Of a stretch of 64,000 nt of DNA, positions 25,993-34,737 are shown piece after piece (the first letter of the stretch is position 1; every line of letters begins with the position of its first letter). The notes beneath the pieces were generated by a model. That model was not told the DNA's origin and did not search any database. It was given only the letters and a program-made list of their open reading frames with translations. Source of the stretch: Rhizobium etli CFN 42 (lineage in GTDB: Bacteria > Pseudomonadota > Alphaproteobacteria > Rhizobiales > Rhizobiaceae); NCBI RefSeq assembly GCF_000092045.1, contig NC_007761.1:3227001-3291000 (forward strand), given 5' to 3'. A program made the translations under genes and the position numbers.

Positions 25993-27006
25993 TTACTTGT
26001 GCAGGGCGCTGCGAAGCGTGTCGTTCGCAACCGCAATGGCGCTGCGGACGGCTGGCGTTTCGGCAATCGCATTCAACAGCACGAAATCGTGAATCGTACC
26101 GTTGTAGCGAATCGAAGTGACCTTGACGCCGGCCTGGCTGAGCTTACGGCCATAGGCCTCACCCTCATCGCGCAACACATCGTTTTCATCGGTGATGATA
26201 AGGGCGGGCGGCAGGCCGTTGAGCTGTTCGAGCGATGCCTGCAGGGGCGAAGCCGTCGGCTCCTTGCGCTTGGCCTCGTCAGGCAGGTAAGCGTTCCAGA
26301 ACCATTTCATCGCTTCCTTGGTCAGCCAGGGGCCATTGGCGAACTCATTATAGGAACCATTGTCGAAATTGGCGTCGGTGACGGGGTAGAACAGCACCTG
26401 CTGGTCGATGGCGGGGCCGCCGCGCTCCTTGGCAAGTAGCGTCACCACCGCCGCCATGTTGCCGCCGACGCTGTCGCCTGCGACCGCGAGCCTGCTGGCG
26501 TCGACGCTGAATTCCTTGGCATGCTCGGCGACATATTTGGTCGCGGCATAGGCTTGCTCGATGGCCACGGGGTAACGGGCCTCCGGCGAGCGTTCGTAGT
26601 CGACGAAGACGACGGCGGCATCGGCGCCATTGGCGATTTCACGCACCAGGCGGTCATGCGTATCCGCATCGCCGAGCACCCAGCCGCCGCCGTGGAAGTA
26701 CAGAACGACCGGCAGCGTGCCCTTGACATGTTCCGGGCGGACAATGCGCAGCTTGATGCTGCCGGTCGGGCCTGTTTTGATGACCTTGTCTTCTTCCTTT
26801 GCGGCGAGCTTTTTGACGTCGCCCTTCTGCGCGCCGGCCAGAACGTTACGTGCATCGGCCGGCGACAGCGTGTAGATCGGTTTGCCGCCGACAAGACCGT
26901 CGATGAACGTCTGCGTTGTCGGCTCGAGTACCGGATCGGCAAACGCGCCGACGGCGGATCCTGCTAGGAGTACTGCTGCGGAAACTGCGGTCTTGATGGT
27001 CGACAT
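25993..27006 (-). CDS. Secreted alpha/beta-hydrolase (HSL-type esterase/lipase)
   Basis: A 337-residue protein with a signal peptide (residues 1-23, GAFA-D). The hormone-sensitive-lipase family oxyanion motif HGGGW is near residue 106, the nucleophile is in GDSVGG near 176, and acid and His follow in the C-terminal third (DENDVLRDEG, HDFV). It probably hydrolyses short acyl esters in the periplasm. The start at 27006 has GAGGAC upstream; a longer frame to 27060 overlaps the operator region and is rejected. Divergent from an OhrR-like MarR regulator with two identical operator-like dyads between them, so it is probably the regulator's target. Confidence 0.85.
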   Translation of the reverse strand: MSTIKTAVSAAVLLAGSAVGAFADPVLEPTTQTFIDGLVGGKPIYTLSPADARNVLAGAQKGDVKKLAAKEEDKVIKTGPTGSIKLRIVRPEHVKGTLPVVLYFHGGGWVLGDADTHDRLVREIANGADAAVVFVDYERSPEARYPVAIEQAYAATKYVAEHAKEFSVDASRLAVAGDSVGGNMAAVVTLLAKERGGPAIDQQVLFYPVTDANFDNGSYNEFANGPWLTKEAMKWFWNAYLPDEAKRKEPTASPLQASLEQLNGLPPALIITDENDVLRDEGEAYGRKLSQAGVKVTSIRYNGTIHDFVLLNAIAETPAVRSAIAVANDTLRSALHK

Positions 27007-27061
27007 TGTCTTGTCCTCTCTGTTTCGGTGTCGGTTCTGAACACGACATCTATATCGCACA

Positions 27062-27075
27062 CGATTATTTATCGC
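27062..27075 (+). promoter_or_regulatory. Operator-like dyad, copy 1, in esterase/MarR intergenic region
   Basis: CGAT-N5-ATCG dyad within a 14-base sequence CGATTATTTATCGC that recurs exactly 58 bases downstream. Located 56 bases upstream of the esterase start. Suits a MarR-type dimer. Confidence 0.5.
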
Positions 27076-27119
27076 ACATTTTAAATCTCGGCACGGCAGC
27101 CATGCATAAAGGTGGCTTG

Positions 27120-27133
27120 CGATTATTTATCGC
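27120..27133 (+). promoter_or_regulatory. Operator-like dyad, copy 2, next to the MarR gene start
   Basis: Second exact copy of CGATTATTTATCGC, here extended by one base to GCGAT-N5-ATCGC and followed by a further ATCGCGCGAT palindrome. It ends 9 bases before the regulator's ATG, so binding should repress the regulator itself. Confidence 0.5.
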
Positions 27134-27142
27134 GCGATATAA

Positions 27143-27610
27143 ATGCATTCAGTTCCGGAGATGACCAATGCAGGATCAGTTGAATTCGACGATTTCATCT
27201 GCTTCGCCGTCTATGCGGCAGGCCACGCGCTGAACCGCGTCTACAAGCCGCTTCTCGACACGCTCGGCCTCACCTATCCGCAATATCTCGCCATGGTCGC
27301 GCTCTGGGAACAGGACGCCCAGACCGTCGGCGGCCTCGGCGAAAAGCTCTTCCTGGAATCGAGCACGCTGACCCCTCTGCTCAAGCGCCTGGAAAGCGCC
27401 GGCTATATCAGGCGCGAACGCAGCACCGAGGACGAACGCGTCGTTGTCATTCGTCTGAGTGCAGCGGGCATTCGCCTGAAGGAAAAAGCGGTCGGCATTC
27501 CCGGCTGCATCGTGGAAGCCAGCGGCCGCGATGCGGCGGATCTCACTCGGCTGCGGGCTGAGATCGTGGCGCTGCGCGAGGCGTTGAATAAGAGCGGGAC
27601 TCACGGCTAA
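27143..27610 (+). CDS. MarR-family regulator, OhrR-like
   Basis: A 155-residue winged-helix repressor. The N-terminal DFICFAVYAAGHALNRVYKPLLDTLGLTYPQYL block (here split by my limits: ICFAVY then LGLTYPQYLAMVALWEQD) is the OhrR signature, and the cysteine in FICF corresponds to the peroxide-sensing Cys of OhrR. The DNA-binding wing contains STEDERVVVIRLSAAG. OhrR senses organic hydroperoxides and usually controls ohr; here the divergent gene is an esterase instead, so the ligand may differ. Start: 27143 has no clear ribosome site; an in-frame ATG at 27161 is possible. Confidence 0.85.
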   Translation: MHSVPEMTNAGSVEFDDFICFAVYAAGHALNRVYKPLLDTLGLTYPQYLAMVALWEQDAQTVGGLGEKLFLESSTLTPLLKRLESAGYIRRERSTEDERVVVIRLSAAGIRLKEKAVGIPGCIVEASGRDAADLTRLRAEIVALREALNKSGTHG

Positions 27611-27629
27611 CCGCACCACCTCGTTCCGG

Positions 27630-27812
27630 CCCCCTCTGCCTGCCGGGCATCTCCCCCACAAGGGAGGAGATCGGCAAGACGAATCCGCTTGCCAAGACAT
27701 CAAACCGCGCTAAGCGGCTTCAGCCATCCGCGATGGTTGACGAGGGCGAGCGGCCGCTCCAATCCAATCTCCCCCCTTGTAGGGGAGATGCCCGGCAGGG
27801 GCAGAGGGGGGT
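27630..27812. repeat. RIME-like repeat, family A, copy 1
   Basis: About 183 bases bounded by long inverted arms: 27630-27680 and 27763-27812 are near-perfect reverse complements built on CCCCCTCTGCC, TGCCGGGCATCTCC and the CTCCCC-CTTGT-GGGGAG core. It fills the space between the convergent MarR gene and der. The same arm sequence recurs at 48736-48929. Resembles the Rhizobium intergenic mosaic elements (RIME) known from rhizobia; probably transcribed as a large hairpin that ends both genes. Confidence 0.75.
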
Positions 27813-27865
27813 ACCCGAAGCACGACACAAGCGAATATAAAGGCGCCAACCCAGCGCCCCGCCCC

Positions 27866-29287
27866 TTACGTCCGCTTCTTCTTCGACTCGAACGGATTGT
27901 CGGGCGAGCGGAAATGGATGCGGATCGGAACGCTTGGCATGTCGAAATCGGCGCGCAATCCGTTGATCAAATAGCGCGTATAGGATTCCGGCAGCGCGTC
28001 GGAGCGGGTGCAGGAGATCATGAAGGCCGGTGGACGGGCCTTGACCTGTGTCATGTACTTCAGCTTGATGCGGCGGCCGGAAACGGCCGGTGGCGGATGC
28101 TGAATCTGCTGCGTCTCCAGCCAGCGATTGAGCCGCGCCGTCGAAATGCGCTTGTTCCAGACCCTGTCCGTGTCGATAATCGACTGCATCAGCTTGTCGA
28201 GGCCCCAGCCGGTCTGGCCGGAGATCGGAACGGCGCGGATGCCGCGCGCCTGCGGCAGCAGCCGATCGGTCTTTTCGCGCAGGTCCGCAAGCACCGCCTG
28301 CCGGTCCTCGATCATGTCCCACTTGTTGAAGGCAAGCACGGCCGCCCGGCCCTCGCGCAGCACGAGGTCGACGATCTGCAGGTCCTGCTTCTCGAACGGA
28401 ATCGTCGCATCGAAGACGATGACCACGGTTTCGGCGAAGCGGATGGCGCGCAGCGCGTCGGCGACGGAGAGCTTCTCCAGCTTCTCGGTTACCCGCGCCT
28501 TGCGGCGCATGCCGGCGGTATCGAACATCTTGATGGTGCGGCCGCGCCAGTCCCATTCCACCGAAATGGAATCGCGGGTGATGCCTGCCTCAGGGCCGGT
28601 CAAAAGCCTGTCTTCGCCGAGGAAGCGGTTGATCAGCGTCGATTTGCCCGCATTCGGCCGGCCAACGATTGCCACCCGGAGCGGCTTGGTCTCGTCATAG
28701 GCCGGCTCTTCGTCCTCGCCGTCGGCCTCGTTTTCGCTCGGCGGAATGTCGACATCGGTGACCGCGACATCCTCCTTGGCATAGGCCCGGTCCTTGCCGA
28801 TCGCCTCGACGATCGCGTCGCGCAGATCGAGCATGCCTTGCCCGTGTTCGGCCGAAATCGGCGTCGGCTCGCCCAGCCCCAGCGTATAAGCGTCATAGAA
28901 GCCGCTGTCGGAGCCGCGCGCTTCGGATTTGTTGGCGACGAGCACGACCGGCTTACCGCGCCGGCGCAACATCTCGGCCAGAGCGGTATCGACGGGCGTT
29001 AGCCCGTTCTTGGCGTCGACGACGAAAAGCGAAAGATCAGCCTCATCGATTGCCGCTTCCGTCTGAGCGCGCATCCGGCCCTGCAGGCTTTCCTCGTCGG
29101 CTTCTTCCAGACCGGCCGTGTCGATAATCGTAAAGGTCAGCCCCATCAGCCGCGCATCACCCGGCCGGCGGTCGCGCGTCACGCCGGGCGTATCGTCGAC
29201 GAGCGCAAGCTTCTTGCCCACCAGGCGGTTGAAAAGCGTCGACTTGCCGACATTCGGACGACCGACGATGGCGACCGTGAAACTCAT
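27866..29287 (-). CDS. der: Ribosome-assembly GTPase Der (EngA)
   Basis: A 473-residue double-GTPase essential for 50S ribosome assembly. Two tandem G domains: GRPNVGKST near 9-17 with DTAGLEEA, and GRPNAGKST near 210-218 with DTAGMRRK; each has NKSE or NKWD for guanine recognition. A KH-like C-terminal domain ends in a basic tail ESKKKRT. An acidic linker (about residues 180-200) between the G domains is typical of alphaproteobacteria. It starts 16 bases after the upstream TPR gene, the same neighbour as in E. coli (yfgM near der). Confidence 0.97.
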   Translation of the reverse strand: MSFTVAIVGRPNVGKSTLFNRLVGKKLALVDDTPGVTRDRRPGDARLMGLTFTIIDTAGLEEADEESLQGRMRAQTEAAIDEADLSLFVVDAKNGLTPVDTALAEMLRRRGKPVVLVANKSEARGSDSGFYDAYTLGLGEPTPISAEHGQGMLDLRDAIVEAIGKDRAYAKEDVAVTDVDIPPSENEADGEDEEPAYDETKPLRVAIVGRPNAGKSTLINRFLGEDRLLTGPEAGITRDSISVEWDWRGRTIKMFDTAGMRRKARVTEKLEKLSVADALRAIRFAETVVIVFDATIPFEKQDLQIVDLVLREGRAAVLAFNKWDMIEDRQAVLADLREKTDRLLPQARGIRAVPISGQTGWGLDKLMQSIIDTDRVWNKRISTARLNRWLETQQIQHPPPAVSGRRIKLKYMTQVKARPPAFMISCTRSDALPESYTRYLINGLRADFDMPSVPIRIHFRSPDNPFESKKKRT

Positions 29288-29303
29288 TCTTTTTCCTTAA
29301 AAC

Positions 29304-29987
29304 TCAGCCCTGCGCGGCGGGCGCCTTGCCGGATGCGGTAATGAGATCAAGCATCATCTGCGCACGATTGGCAACAGGACGCGGGCTGCCGGCATCGTCG
29401 ACAATCGACTGGAACCATTGCCGCGCCTGCGCCATGTTGCCGGCCTTGTAGGCGGCCAGACCGAGTGCTTCACGCGCCGAATGGCGGAAGGCGTTACTCG
29501 GCACGGCCATTTCTTCGATCACGGCCGAAACCTGCTCATAAGAACCGTTCTCGATCAGCAACCAGCCCGCGCGCATTTTGGCGACATCGCGCACGGCAGC
29601 CGGAACGCTGTTGTCTTTGCCGATCTCGTTGAAGGCGGCGATCGCCGCGCCGGCATCGCCCTTCTGAGCCTGGACGGTCGCTGCCCGCATGCGCGCCAGC
29701 ACCGGATAGGCGCCATGGCCTTCCTTCTCCAGCTTTTCAAGCGCGGCCAGCGCCTCGTCGTTCTTGTTCTCGTCGGCAAGCTTCATCGCCGCCAGAAACT
29801 GGTCCCCGGCGCCGGAGGAGCGGGTATCGTCCCAATATTCGTAGAGAACCTTGCCGGCGGTGCCAAGAACGATCAGAATGGCGACGACGATGATATAGCG
29901 TCCGAACCGGCGCCATACGCCCTTCATCTGGTCGGATCGCAATTCCTCATTGACTTCACGGATGAAGCTGTCGTCGTTGAATGCCAT
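29304..29987 (-). CDS. YfgM-like membrane-anchored TPR protein
   Basis: A 227-residue protein: cytoplasmic N-terminus with FIREVNEELRSDQMKGVWRRFG, one membrane helix at about 31-49, then a periplasmic all-helical region with TPR-like repeats. The layout matches YfgM/ancillary SecYEG subunits, and the position directly upstream of der supports it (in E. coli yfgM lies two genes from der). Likely role: chaperone contact at the Sec translocon or envelope stress; this is from family knowledge. GGAGA precedes the ATG. Confidence 0.82.
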   Translation of the reverse strand: MAFNDDSFIREVNEELRSDQMKGVWRRFGRYIIVVAILIVLGTAGKVLYEYWDDTRSSGAGDQFLAAMKLADENKNDEALAALEKLEKEGHGAYPVLARMRAATVQAQKGDAGAAIAAFNEIGKDNSVPAAVRDVAKMRAGWLLIENGSYEQVSAVIEEMAVPSNAFRHSAREALGLAAYKAGNMAQARQWFQSIVDDAGSPRPVANRAQMMLDLITASGKAPAAQG

Positions 29988-30087
29988 TCTCGTCTCCGGC
30001 CGCGGAAATACCTAGCTGTGCAAAACGCACATTGCCGGGCCTTCTACTCCATTTTGCCGCCGTTGTAAGGGGGATGCGAAAGATTCA

Positions 30088-30672
30088 TCACGTCACGAGC
30101 GGCGAAACCCCGATCAACCATTCGTGCAGCTTCCAGATGATCAGCGCCCAGACGACGATGCCGATGACAAGGGCATAGAGGTCGTACTTGGCCGAAACGA
30201 AGGGCCGGAGCGTGATTTCGCCCGCCCGCTCGCGGCGCTTGAGCGAAATGCGCACGATCACGCCCCAGGCAAGGAAGGCCGCAAACAGCAGGACCGACGA
30301 TGTCTCACCATTGGCGAGCAGGTGCGCCAGCGCCCAGATCTTTACCGACAGCACCATCGGATGTTTGGTCCTGGTCGCTATATGCCCCGCCGGCAGCAGC
30401 GAGGCGACGAGACAGATCATCGCGATCAGCATCAACGTGATCGCGATATGCGCCGTCCAGACCGGCGGATTGTAAAGCATGCCGGTCACCTGCCGGGCCT
30501 GGCCGAAACCGTAGATCAGAAGGATCAGCGTGAGGATACTCGCGATCGAATAGCCGGCCCGCCAGCCCTTCTCGCCGAGACTTGCGATCATCGAGCGGCG
30601 CAGGTCCGGAGCCACCACCCGCACCAGATGCACCCCGAGAAAAAGTATGATGCCGACGATAAGCAGTGCCAT
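30088..30672 (-). CDS. NnrU family membrane protein
   Basis: A 194-residue integral membrane protein with about six helices. The pattern GVHLVRVVAPDLRR, RTKHPMVLSVKIWALAHLLANGE and the C-terminal helix is that of the NnrU family, first noted near denitrification genes and related to isoprenylcysteine methyltransferase-like membrane proteins. Its biochemical role is not settled. The ATG at 30672 gives a normal start; a longer frame to 30750 is out of family. It is divergent from the polysaccharide deacetylase, 119 bases away. Confidence 0.85.
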   Translation of the reverse strand: MALLIVGIILFLGVHLVRVVAPDLRRSMIASLGEKGWRAGYSIASILTLILLIYGFGQARQVTGMLYNPPVWTAHIAITLMLIAMICLVASLLPAGHIATRTKHPMVLSVKIWALAHLLANGETSSVLLFAAFLAWGVIVRISLKRRERAGEITLRPFVSAKYDLYALVIGIVVWALIIWKLHEWLIGVSPLVT

Positions 30673-30791
30673 TGCGGTCCCTCCGTGTAATTTCTCATGG
30701 CTTAGCGAGTCGCGCGAAAAAATGCCAGCAACACCGCAGCTTCGCCGCAATTCTGTCGGAGGGAAACCGCGAACAAATTGTCGCGGTGTCC

Positions 30792-31781
30792 ATGTCTCGT
30801 CCTCTCTTCGCCACCTGTCTGCTTGCCTCCCTCGTTCTTCCCGCGGCGGCAGAGGCAGCCGACCGGCCGAAGCAGCTTGTCATTATCTCCTTCGACGGCG
30901 CCCACGATAATGCGCTCTGGCTGAAAAGCCGCGAGATGGCCGCCAGGAACGGCGCCCACTTCACCTATTTCCTCTCCTGCACCTTCCTGATGAACGAGGC
31001 GGCGAAGAAGGCATACCAGGCGCCGCACCAGAAACGCGGGAAATCCAATGTCGGTTTTGCCCAGAGCGACGACGAGATCCGCGAGCGCCTCGGCAATATC
31101 TGGCATGCCCATCTCGAAGGCCATGACATAGCAAGCCATGCCTGTGGCCATTTCGACGGTCGTCTGTGGAGCGAGGCCGACTGGTCGGCCGAATACGCGA
31201 CCTTCCATGCGACGTTGAAAAATGCCTGGAAGAGCGTCGGCCTCGAAGAGCCCGCCGGCTGGCAAGATCTCGTCGATCACGGCATCAAGGGCTTTCGCGC
31301 CCCCTATCTCTCGGCGACCGCGGGCGCCGATATGATCGCCGCAGAAAAGAAGGCGGGTTTCACCTATGACGCAAGCCTCGTCACCAAGGGTCCGGCCATG
31401 CCTGTCGAAGAAGACGGCATCCTCCGCTTCGGCCTGCCGCTGATCCCCGAGGGTCCCAGCGAAAAGCCGATCATCGGCATGGACTACAATCTCTTCGTCC
31501 GCCATTCCAGGGGTGAGGAGGACAGCGCGGATTCGAAGGCATTCGAAGACCGCGCCTACGCCGCCTTCTCCCAGGCTTTCGATCGCCAATATAACGGCGA
31601 CCGCATCCCTCTCCAGCTCGGCTTCCATTTCGTCGAAATGAACGGGGGCGCCTACTGGCGCGCGCTCGACCGCCTGGTCAGCGACGTCTGCCATCGCTCA
31701 GATGTGGCCTGCGTGAGTTATTCGGAATCGATCCCGATGATCGAGGCACGCGGCAAGCTGCAGCAGACGTCGGGGCTCTGA
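30792..31781 (+). CDS. Exported polysaccharide deacetylase-like protein
   Basis: A 329-residue protein with a signal peptide (residues 1-22, AEAA-D). The catalytic-domain start QLVIISFDGAHDN supplies the first Asp, and HDIASHACGHFDG supplies the H-x3-5-H metal ligands of carbohydrate esterase 4 deacetylases; FRAPYLS gives the conserved Arg-Pro motif. Expected to remove N-acetyl groups from an envelope polysaccharide in the periplasm. The start chosen (30792) is the one that gives the signal peptide; no strong ribosome site is seen. It is convergent with bacA, with a repeat between. Confidence 0.82.
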   Translation: MSRPLFATCLLASLVLPAAAEAADRPKQLVIISFDGAHDNALWLKSREMAARNGAHFTYFLSCTFLMNEAAKKAYQAPHQKRGKSNVGFAQSDDEIRERLGNIWHAHLEGHDIASHACGHFDGRLWSEADWSAEYATFHATLKNAWKSVGLEEPAGWQDLVDHGIKGFRAPYLSATAGADMIAAEKKAGFTYDASLVTKGPAMPVEEDGILRFGLPLIPEGPSEKPIIGMDYNLFVRHSRGEEDSADSKAFEDRAYAAFSQAFDRQYNGDRIPLQLGFHFVEMNGGAYWRALDRLVSDVCHRSDVACVSYSESIPMIEARGKLQQTSGL

Positions 31782-31813
31782 CAGAAAGCTTCTTGAACGA
31801 GGGGTGGTGCCGC

Positions 31814-31937
31814 GCAGCCCCCTCATCCGACCCTTCGGGGCACCTCTCCGCGCCGGGGAGAAGAGGGAACGAAACCTCGCCGCAAGTCTCTTCTCCCCAG
31901 CGGGGAGAAGGTGCCGGCAGGCGGATGAGGGGGCTGC
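31814..31937. repeat. RIME-like repeat, family B, copy 1
   Basis: 124 bases with perfect 16-base terminal inverted repeats (31814-31829 and 31922-31937, CCCCTCATCCG core) and internal CTTCTCCCC-GGGGAGAAG stems. It fills the gap between the convergent deacetylase and bacA genes and probably acts as a bidirectional terminator. A second copy lies at 46187-46300 between xdhA and xdhB. Confidence 0.78.
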
Positions 31938-31993
31938 ACGGCACACCGAAGCTTTTTCCATGAAGCCACCGCGACCGCGACAAACATCATCCA

Positions 31994-33259
31994 TCAACCA
32001 TCAGCGTGCAGGATACCCGCTTCCCGATCCAGATAACGCTGGTCGATCTCCGGCAGCGGCTCATTGTCGATGGTAGCCTCAAATGCCTTTAGGCGTTTGT
32101 GGATGGAGAGCAGTTCGATGATCGTCGTCCAGGAATTGACGAGATACTGGAACGAGCTGCTGACCTGGCCGAAAGCGGTGGCGATCTGCTGGAAGATACC
32201 GTAAGTGATCGCGCCGGCGACAAGGGTCGGCGCCATAAAGAAATAGACGAAAAGATTGTCCGCCTGCAGATAAAATGAGCGGGCAACATTGAAGTACATA
32301 TAATGGAAGTACAGCGTAAAGTAATTTTTCCGTACTGCTGAGAACAGCTCCTGGACCGTCGGCGGCTGCGCGCGGTCAGCATGGTCCTCGCCATAGACCA
32401 ACTCTTTGCGATAGGCCGCCTCCACACGCTGGTTCTTGAAATTCAGCCCAGGCAATTTGACACCCGCAACAGCGAGCAGGACCGTGCCGAATGCCGACCA
32501 GAAGATAGCCAGCCAGAAGAGAGAGTTCGGCACCTCGCCAAGGATTGGCAGGCTGGTCACGTAGTGCGATAGCCCCATCATGATCGGCAGGAAGACGACC
32601 AGCGTCATCACGGAGTTGATCAAGTTGATGCCAAGGCCTTCTAAGGTGCTGGAAAAGCGCATCGTGTCTTCCTGAACACGCTGGGAGGCACCTTCGATAT
32701 GGCGAAGCTTTTCCCAATTCGCCATGTAGAAATCGTTCATCGCCGTTCGCCAGCGGAAAATATAATGGCTGGTGAAGAAATCGGTCATGATCGATACGAA
32801 CATGGCGAGGAAGGCGATCTGCGCGAAAATCAGAAACAGGTCGTCGAAATTCTCGACGGTAATACCCGGCTTCTTAGCGAGGGCATTCTGCAGCAGGTCG
32901 CCGAACGGCCGACGCCAATTGTTGATCACGACTGAGATCTGCACGCTGAAATAGGTGACGAAGATGATCAGCGCCGATCCCCAAATCGACCATATCTTCC
33001 AAGGATGGCTCATCGCCTTCAAATGCCAAAAGCCGCAAAAGATCAAAGCGCTTGCCAGAAAGTATCCATAAAACCAGAGGTTCTCCGGCAACAGGAAAAA
33101 TGAAAGGTCGATCGGCTGTTGCTCTTCCGGAACCGGCACAAAGCCGAGCGACGCGCCGAGACCGGCAGCGAAAAAATACCACCCAAATATTGAAATCAGC
33201 GTCCACACGACAAGAGAAATGAAAAAAGGTTTCGGCTGGGGAAAAAAAGAATGAAACAC
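31994..33259 (-). CDS. bacA: BacA/SbmA family peptide transporter
   Basis: A 421-residue inner-membrane protein, the usual BacA/SbmA length, with seven to eight helices and no ATPase domain. The start FHSFFPQPKPFFIS and the regions WRTAMNDFYMANW, QRVQEDTMRFS and FNFKNQRVEAAYRKELVYGED-like block are family hallmarks. BacA imports nodule cysteine-rich peptides and other proline-rich peptides by proton motive force and is needed for bacteroid survival in several legumes. The start is a GTG at 33259; the frame stays open far upstream to 34021 but that part is antisense to the MFS gene and is rejected. Paralogue versus ortholog cannot be decided here. Confidence 0.87.
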   Translation of the reverse strand: MFHSFFPQPKPFFISLVVWTLISIFGWYFFAAGLGASLGFVPVPEEQQPIDLSFFLLPENLWFYGYFLASALIFCGFWHLKAMSHPWKIWSIWGSALIIFVTYFSVQISVVINNWRRPFGDLLQNALAKKPGITVENFDDLFLIFAQIAFLAMFVSIMTDFFTSHYIFRWRTAMNDFYMANWEKLRHIEGASQRVQEDTMRFSSTLEGLGINLINSVMTLVVFLPIMMGLSHYVTSLPILGEVPNSLFWLAIFWSAFGTVLLAVAGVKLPGLNFKNQRVEAAYRKELVYGEDHADRAQPPTVQELFSAVRKNYFTLYFHYMYFNVARSFYLQADNLFVYFFMAPTLVAGAITYGIFQQIATAFGQVSSSFQYLVNSWTTIIELLSIHKRLKAFEATIDNEPLPEIDQRYLDREAGILHADG

Positions 33260-33384
33260 GGGGAGCTTTGCTTTCCTGAACTGTGAGTCTCGGGAGTGTC
33301 GTGGAACACTGATTTTGCCGGAAACTAAGGCAGTTCGAAGGAAGCAGCAATGGGTTCGGCCCATTGTTACATAGATGTAACGGG

Positions 33385-34599
33385 TTAAGCGACTTTCCTG
33401 ATGACCGGCATCACCAGCCCCGCGCAGACCAGGAGTGCAACGGCGGCAATCACCGTCGGGACGGTGAAACTGCCCAAGCGCTCGGCGATCCAGCCGGCAA
33501 CGATCGGCCCGACGATCTGGCCGACGCCGAAGGCAGCCGTCATCATCGCCAGGATCCGCCGCGGGCTCTCGGGCGCAAGCTTGCGCCCGATCTGCAGCCC
33601 GTAAGCGGTGATCGCCAGGAAGGTCGCCCCGAACAGCGCGCCGCCGATCAGCGGTGCGGTCGATGGCGGCAGCATCACGGTGGCAAGCACGCCGGCGGCT
33701 TCGATCAGAAGCGCCGCAACATAGACGCCGCCATGCCCGAGCGGCCGGACCAGCGGCTTCCAGGCAAACAGCGCCACTGCCGCCGTCAGCCCGGCGATGA
33801 ACCAGCAGAGGAATTCGACGAAGGCACCCGTGGCGGACAGGCGGGCGATGGTGACGAGGAAGGTCGCCGTGATCACGTAGCCGAAGCCGAACAGGCCGTA
33901 GGACAGGGTAACGAGCACCATCGGCCGGTTCCAGACGAGCGCCGGCTCCTTGCCTGCCCGCGCCGACTGCGCCGGCGCCGTGGGCAAAAGCCACCAGACG
34001 ATAGCGAGGCTCGCCGCGCAATAGATCGCTCCGCCGATCCAGTCGGCGCGCCAGCCGTCCGGCCCGTCGTGAAAGCTGAGGCCGATCAGGAGCACCATGA
34101 CCGAGGACAGCGCAATGCCCACCCCCGGCCCGCCGAAATGCGCCGCCTGCACATGGTCGTTGCCGGCCGCAGCCCCGTGGCTGAGCACAATCGACGAGGT
34201 GAAGACCATCGCAAAGGCGCTGGCGAGGCCGGCGAGGAAGCGGATGACGGCGAAGACCGCGACGGAATCGGTGGCGGCCATGGCCGCAAGCAGGATTGCG
34301 GTGGCAAGCAGCGCCCAGAGCGCCACCAGCCGCTCGCGCCCCGCCGCCCAGCCATAGGCCGCAAGCACGGCGCCGACGAGATAACCGACGAAATTCGCTG
34401 AGGCGATCAAACCCGCATCCGCTGCCGAAAGCGGTACGCCGCTCATCATCCCGGGTAGGATCGGCGTGTAGGAGAAGCGGCCGAAACCCATGGCCGCCGC
34501 CATAGCAACGGCGCCGGCAGCAGCAGTGGCAACGAGGTTTGGCTGGGAGTGAGGCGGGCGGGAAAGCATGTTGCGCTTATCACGCCGCAGCACCGGCAT
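33385..34599 (-). CDS. MFS transporter, YbfB/YjiJ type
   Basis: A 404-residue transporter with 12 hydrophobic helices. The AMGFGRFSYTPILPGM motif in the first helix region and GYLVGAVLAAY are typical of the YbfB/YjiJ MFS group, whose substrates are mostly unknown. The GLASAFAMVFTSSIV segment fits MFS helix 4. An alternative start at internal Met11 (34569) is possible; neither has a strong ribosome site. Divergent from a PadR regulator across 138 bases holding three repeats of an ACGAtAcAT-like motif, so it is a likely PadR target. Confidence 0.85.
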   Translation of the reverse strand: MPVLRRDKRNMLSRPPHSQPNLVATAAAGAVAMAAAMGFGRFSYTPILPGMMSGVPLSAADAGLIASANFVGYLVGAVLAAYGWAAGRERLVALWALLATAILLAAMAATDSVAVFAVIRFLAGLASAFAMVFTSSIVLSHGAAAGNDHVQAAHFGGPGVGIALSSVMVLLIGLSFHDGPDGWRADWIGGAIYCAASLAIVWWLLPTAPAQSARAGKEPALVWNRPMVLVTLSYGLFGFGYVITATFLVTIARLSATGAFVEFLCWFIAGLTAAVALFAWKPLVRPLGHGGVYVAALLIEAAGVLATVMLPPSTAPLIGGALFGATFLAITAYGLQIGRKLAPESPRRILAMMTAAFGVGQIVGPIVAGWIAERLGSFTVPTVIAAVALLVCAGLVMPVIRKVA

Positions 34600-34680
34600 C
34601 GCAAACGACTATTTCTGATCGATCGATCAATTTCCCGAAAGCTCAATAAATCTGCGGCTTCCCTTGAAAGGAGCTGTCTT

Positions 34681-34715
34681 ACGATATATGTTTTACGACA
34701 TAGCCAACGATACAT
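34681..34715 (+). promoter_or_regulatory. Triple ACGAYAYAT-like repeat between MFS and PadR genes
   Basis: ACGATATAT (34681), ACGACATAG (34695) and ACGATACAT (34707) occur in a row, spaced 14 and 12 bases, just 20-55 bases before the PadR start. They resemble degenerate halves of ACGATATATCGT-type PadR operators. Likely the regulator's own binding area. Confidence 0.4.
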
Positions 34716-34737
34716 CTAGAGATGGAAGGAAGAAGCC

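Noticed and set aside
27630..27812. CRISPR array or insertion sequence at the family A repeat
   Set aside because: There are only two arms, in inverted orientation, no regular spacers and no transposase gene; it fits a rhizobial intergenic mosaic element.
33260..34021. N-terminal extension of the bacA frame up to 34021
   Set aside because: It runs antisense through the MFS gene and is Arg/Asp-rich shadow sequence; BacA homology begins exactly at the GTG at 33259 and gives the normal family length.
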